From Oceanicaulis sp. MMSF_3324 (lineage in GTDB: Bacteria > Pseudomonadota > Alphaproteobacteria > Caulobacterales > Maricaulaceae), in the NCBI RefSeq assembly GCF_030733545.1, contig NZ_JASHIU010000001.1:434001-498000 (forward strand): DNA of 64,000 bases. Direction: 5' to 3'. Positions 61,985 through 64,000 of the stretch are shown one piece after another. The notes below the pieces were generated by a model. The model had not been told where the DNA came from. It did no database searches and was given only the letters and a program-made list of their open reading frames with translations. Made by a program: the position numbers and the translations under genes. How positions within the stretch are numbered: the first letter of the stretch is position 1; the number at the start of each line of letters is the position of its first letter.

Positions 61985-62929
61985 TCAGCGCCGCGAAATA
62001 CCGTCCGTCAAAGGCCCGATCTCCGGATTCAATCGGGTCCACGCATCCGACACGGCGGTGTTCAGTCCATCCATGGTGTGCGTATCAGGTGAGCCTTCGG
62101 CCTGCGCTTGGATCCGACTGGTCGCGATGTCGATCGTGCGAGCAAATACGAAGGGATCGCCATCCACGGTATGGACCTGAAAATCGAGGTAGCGCACCGG
62201 CGGATCGATCCAGCGCTCATCGAGGCAATAGGCGCTCTCGGGGTCGAGCTTCCGCAGTGCGACGTCGAGGCGCGGCAGCACGGCGCCGTCCATTGAAAGG
62301 CGCAGGCGGACTCTGACGCTCTCTTCTCCTCGCACTGACGTCTCGATGTAGTCCAATAGCGACAGGTTGTCCGCGGGGATCATGCCGCGCTCGGCCATCG
62401 CGTTGGCGAGCGCGGCCGCTTCCGGGCGCAAACCACGATCAGGCGGCGGAGGCGGCGCGTCATCCACGCAGCCCTCAAAGCGCGTCTCCACCGGCGTGTT
62501 GAGCGTCAGCCATACGGGCCGTGTTACACGGCTTACGCCATCGGTCGCGATGAGGCCGCCGCGCAGATTGCGATCCGCGTCCAGCGTCAGCCGCATGTCC
62601 CGAGCGACCCCGTCGCCCATGTCGATCGGTCCGGACCATGTCCGATCGTCCATCGCCTCCTGATACAGCGTTACGGTCGTGCCTTGAATGATCAGTGTCA
62701 TGGCGCGCCCGCACTGGCCCATGCGCAGCTCCGCCCGTGTCCGGATCGCGTCACCGACCGGGATCGACATGGCGCCGGCGACCATGTTTCCCTGCCCTGT
62801 GGCTGCGGAATAGCCGCCATTGCAGGGGACAAAACGGAAACTGTCCTGGGCTGCCGACAGGCCCGGGAAACCGGCCGTAAGCAGAAGTGGGACGATGAGG
62901 CCCGTGCCGATCCGTTTCCCAATCATCAT
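61985..62929 (-). CDS. Exported hypothetical protein
   Basis: This 314-aa protein has a signal peptide (residues 1-27, ending LSAAQ). The mature part starts DSFRFVPCNGG and contains a basic/hydrophobic beta-rich domain (TLIIQGTTVTLYQEAMDD) and a Pro-rich stretch (VDDAPPPPPDRG). No family is recognised. It is the middle of three minus-strand genes for secreted proteins. Confidence 0.75.
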   Translation of the reverse strand: MMIGKRIGTGLIVPLLLTAGFPGLSAAQDSFRFVPCNGGYSAATGQGNMVAGAMSIPVGDAIRTRAELRMGQCGRAMTLIIQGTTVTLYQEAMDDRTWSGPIDMGDGVARDMRLTLDADRNLRGGLIATDGVSRVTRPVWLTLNTPVETRFEGCVDDAPPPPPDRGLRPEAAALANAMAERGMIPADNLSLLDYIETSVRGEESVRVRLRLSMDGAVLPRLDVALRKLDPESAYCLDERWIDPPVRYLDFQVHTVDGDPFVFARTIDIATSRIQAQAEGSPDTHTMDGLNTAVSDAWTRLNPEIGPLTDGISRR

Positions 62930-62985
62930 CCCACCCCGTCAGCATCCGTGTTGAACATGCGCCAATGCCGTCCGCGTCCGGCGTC

Positions 62986-63750
62986 TCATGGCGTGCTGGA
63001 CAGGCTCGCCGGATCGACGCCCTCCAGGATCAGGCCATTGTCGATCGCGCAGCCGACCATCTGCGTCAGATACATTTGCACCCGCTCCGGACTATTGCCC
63101 GTAATCTGAATGCCGTAGGGCCCCAACTGGGTCGAGCCCGGAGCCATTTTCATCACGGGGTATCCATAGGGGCCAGAGTCCAGCATCGCGCTGCGCATCG
63201 CTTCGTTGTCCAACATCATGGACATGTACTCGGCGCTGTCAGCGCTTTCGGTGACCCGGATGGTGATCATGTTGGATGGATCGGAAAAGCCCTGCTCGCC
63301 CGGGGCAATCCCGTGGTCGTAATACTCGTAGAAGATTTCTGCGCGTGCGTCGCTGATCGGGTTTTCAACCCTGCCGAAATCACTCCGGATGGCCCAGCCG
63401 TCCATGGGCGGCGGGATGAGGCTGACCAGATCCGTGCAGGGGCCATAATCCCAGCTGACATTCTGAAAGACCGGTTGTGAGGTGACGAATTCGTCCATTG
63501 GTCCCTCGAAATCGCTGAACCGGCGTCTGTCTTCGGCCTCAGCCATGTCGTCGCGCGCCATGATCGCGTCCATGGCGGCGCGGGCGTCCACCACCGTGTA
63601 GGGTTCCGATATCAGCGGTTGGGCCGTCATGTCCTGCGCCTGCGCCGTAGAGGCGTGTCCGAGTGCAAACACGGCGCATAGGCCGAACTGCGCCAGCGCG
63701 CGTCTTGCGGGTGTAGAGGTCTTTCGTTTTTCCAACGGAGCATGCGTCAT
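62986..63750 (-). CDS. Exported hypothetical protein
   Basis: This 254-aa protein has a basic N-terminus and a signal peptide (residues 16-39, ending TAQAQ). The mature part is acidic and contains two cysteines (YGPCTDLVSLI and QMVGCAIDNG). A repeated MDAIMARDD-like helical start precedes a mixed domain. No family is recognised. Gap to the next gene is 56 nt. Confidence 0.73.
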   Translation of the reverse strand: MTHAPLEKRKTSTPARRALAQFGLCAVFALGHASTAQAQDMTAQPLISEPYTVVDARAAMDAIMARDDMAEAEDRRRFSDFEGPMDEFVTSQPVFQNVSWDYGPCTDLVSLIPPPMDGWAIRSDFGRVENPISDARAEIFYEYYDHGIAPGEQGFSDPSNMITIRVTESADSAEYMSMMLDNEAMRSAMLDSGPYGYPVMKMAPGSTQLGPYGIQITGNSPERVQMYLTQMVGCAIDNGLILEGVDPASLSSTP

Positions 63751-63818
63751 CAGGATGTCCTCTTGTCTCGAGCCGTAATCGATTGCCGGTGTCCTGCGGT
63801 CTCAGATGAAGGGCGGTT

Positions 63819-64000
63819 CTATTGCGGTGGCGCGTAGCCCGCCTCCGGGCCGCAGCCGATGAGCGGGGCAGGTTGGCCGCCGACGCGGGTCAGGGTGAGG
63901 TCGCGCGAGACCGTGATGTTTGCGTCTCTGGCTTGCAGGTTGCCGGTCACGCTCAGATCAGCATGGCAGGTCAGCGAATATGTGAGGGTTTGCCCCTCCT
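63819..64000 (-). CDS. Hypothetical protein (partial, enters from right edge)
   Basis: The last 59 codons of a minus-strand gene are visible, ending at TAG (63819-63821). The visible sequence includes SLTCHADLSVTGNLQARDAN and ends GQPAPLIGCGPEAGYAPPQ. It is Cys-containing and beta-rich, like an exported protein, but too short to assign. Confidence 0.6.
   Translation of the reverse strand, partial: EGQTLTYSLTCHADLSVTGNLQARDANITVSRDLTLTRVGGQPAPLIGCGPEAGYAPPQ

Overview
The window is a GC-rich, tightly packed bacterial chromosome segment from an alphaproteobacterium, most likely of the Caulobacterales/Maricaulales (Hyphomonadaceae-like) type. The reasons are the gene orders acnA beside ccmABCDG, sucCDAB-lpdA, an F1-only atpHAGDC operon, xerC-DUF484 divergent from priA, and rplU-rpmA-GNAT-obgE-proB-nadD-rsfS-rlmH-envC-ctpA-DUF610-rppH. 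Several promoters also fit the Caulobacter-type consensus (TTGACGS, 10-14 nt, GCTANAWC). The genus cannot be fixed from sequence alone. I see no prophage, insertion sequence, CRISPR array or other mobile element.

Layout. 1-3.4 kb: succinate dehydrogenase sdhCDAB (minus strand; sdhB runs off the left edge). 3.5-8.3 kb: a short-chain dehydrogenase, a DUF885 metallopeptidase-like protein, an unrecognised 394-aa protein whose ribosome site lies in a strong hairpin, and two small proteins. 8.4-14.3 kb: aconitase acnA divergent from the cytochrome c maturation genes ccmABCDG. 14.3-29.4 kb: a mixed accessory stretch with a MarR regulator carrying a polylysine tail, a Nudix hydrolase, a membrane hybrid histidine kinase, an ArsC-like reductase, a CitE-like lyase, a pyridoxal-kinase/DUF429 fusion, a beta-lactamase-fold hydrolase, a cold-shock protein, TspO, a secreted redoxin, a GNAT, a membrane LytTR regulator, DUF2141 and DUF2306 proteins, a PhoD-like phosphatase lipoprotein, a DoxX-like protein and an MFS transporter. 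29.5-38.7 kb: sucCD, sucAB and lpdA (succinyl-CoA synthetase and 2-oxoglutarate dehydrogenase complex). 38.7-44.4 kb: GNAT, xerC, DUF484, priA and a double aspartyl-protease/PDZ protein. 44.6-49.9 kb: atpHAGDC. 50-61.5 kb: the rppH-DUF610-ctpA-envC-rlmH-rsfS-egtD-nadD-proB-obgE-GNAT block and the rpmA-rplU operon. 61.6-64 kb: tRNA-Ser(CGA) followed by three unrecognised secreted-protein genes, the last cut by the window edge.

Together the window holds four TCA-cycle enzymes or complexes, the catalytic half of ATP synthase and part of the heme-delivery machinery for cytochromes c, so its core theme is respiratory energy metabolism. A ribosome, envelope and division housekeeping block follows it.

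I found no clear new multi-gene system. The points most worth a second look are: the pyridoxal kinase-DUF429 fusion; PriA that has lost three of its eight zinc cysteines; ribosomal protein L21 with a helix-hairpin-helix tail; the MarR regulator with a run of nine lysines; four convergent gene pairs that each end on one shared CTAG; egtD present and proA absent in an otherwise conserved block; candidate leaderless promoters; and several leader or intercistronic hairpins.
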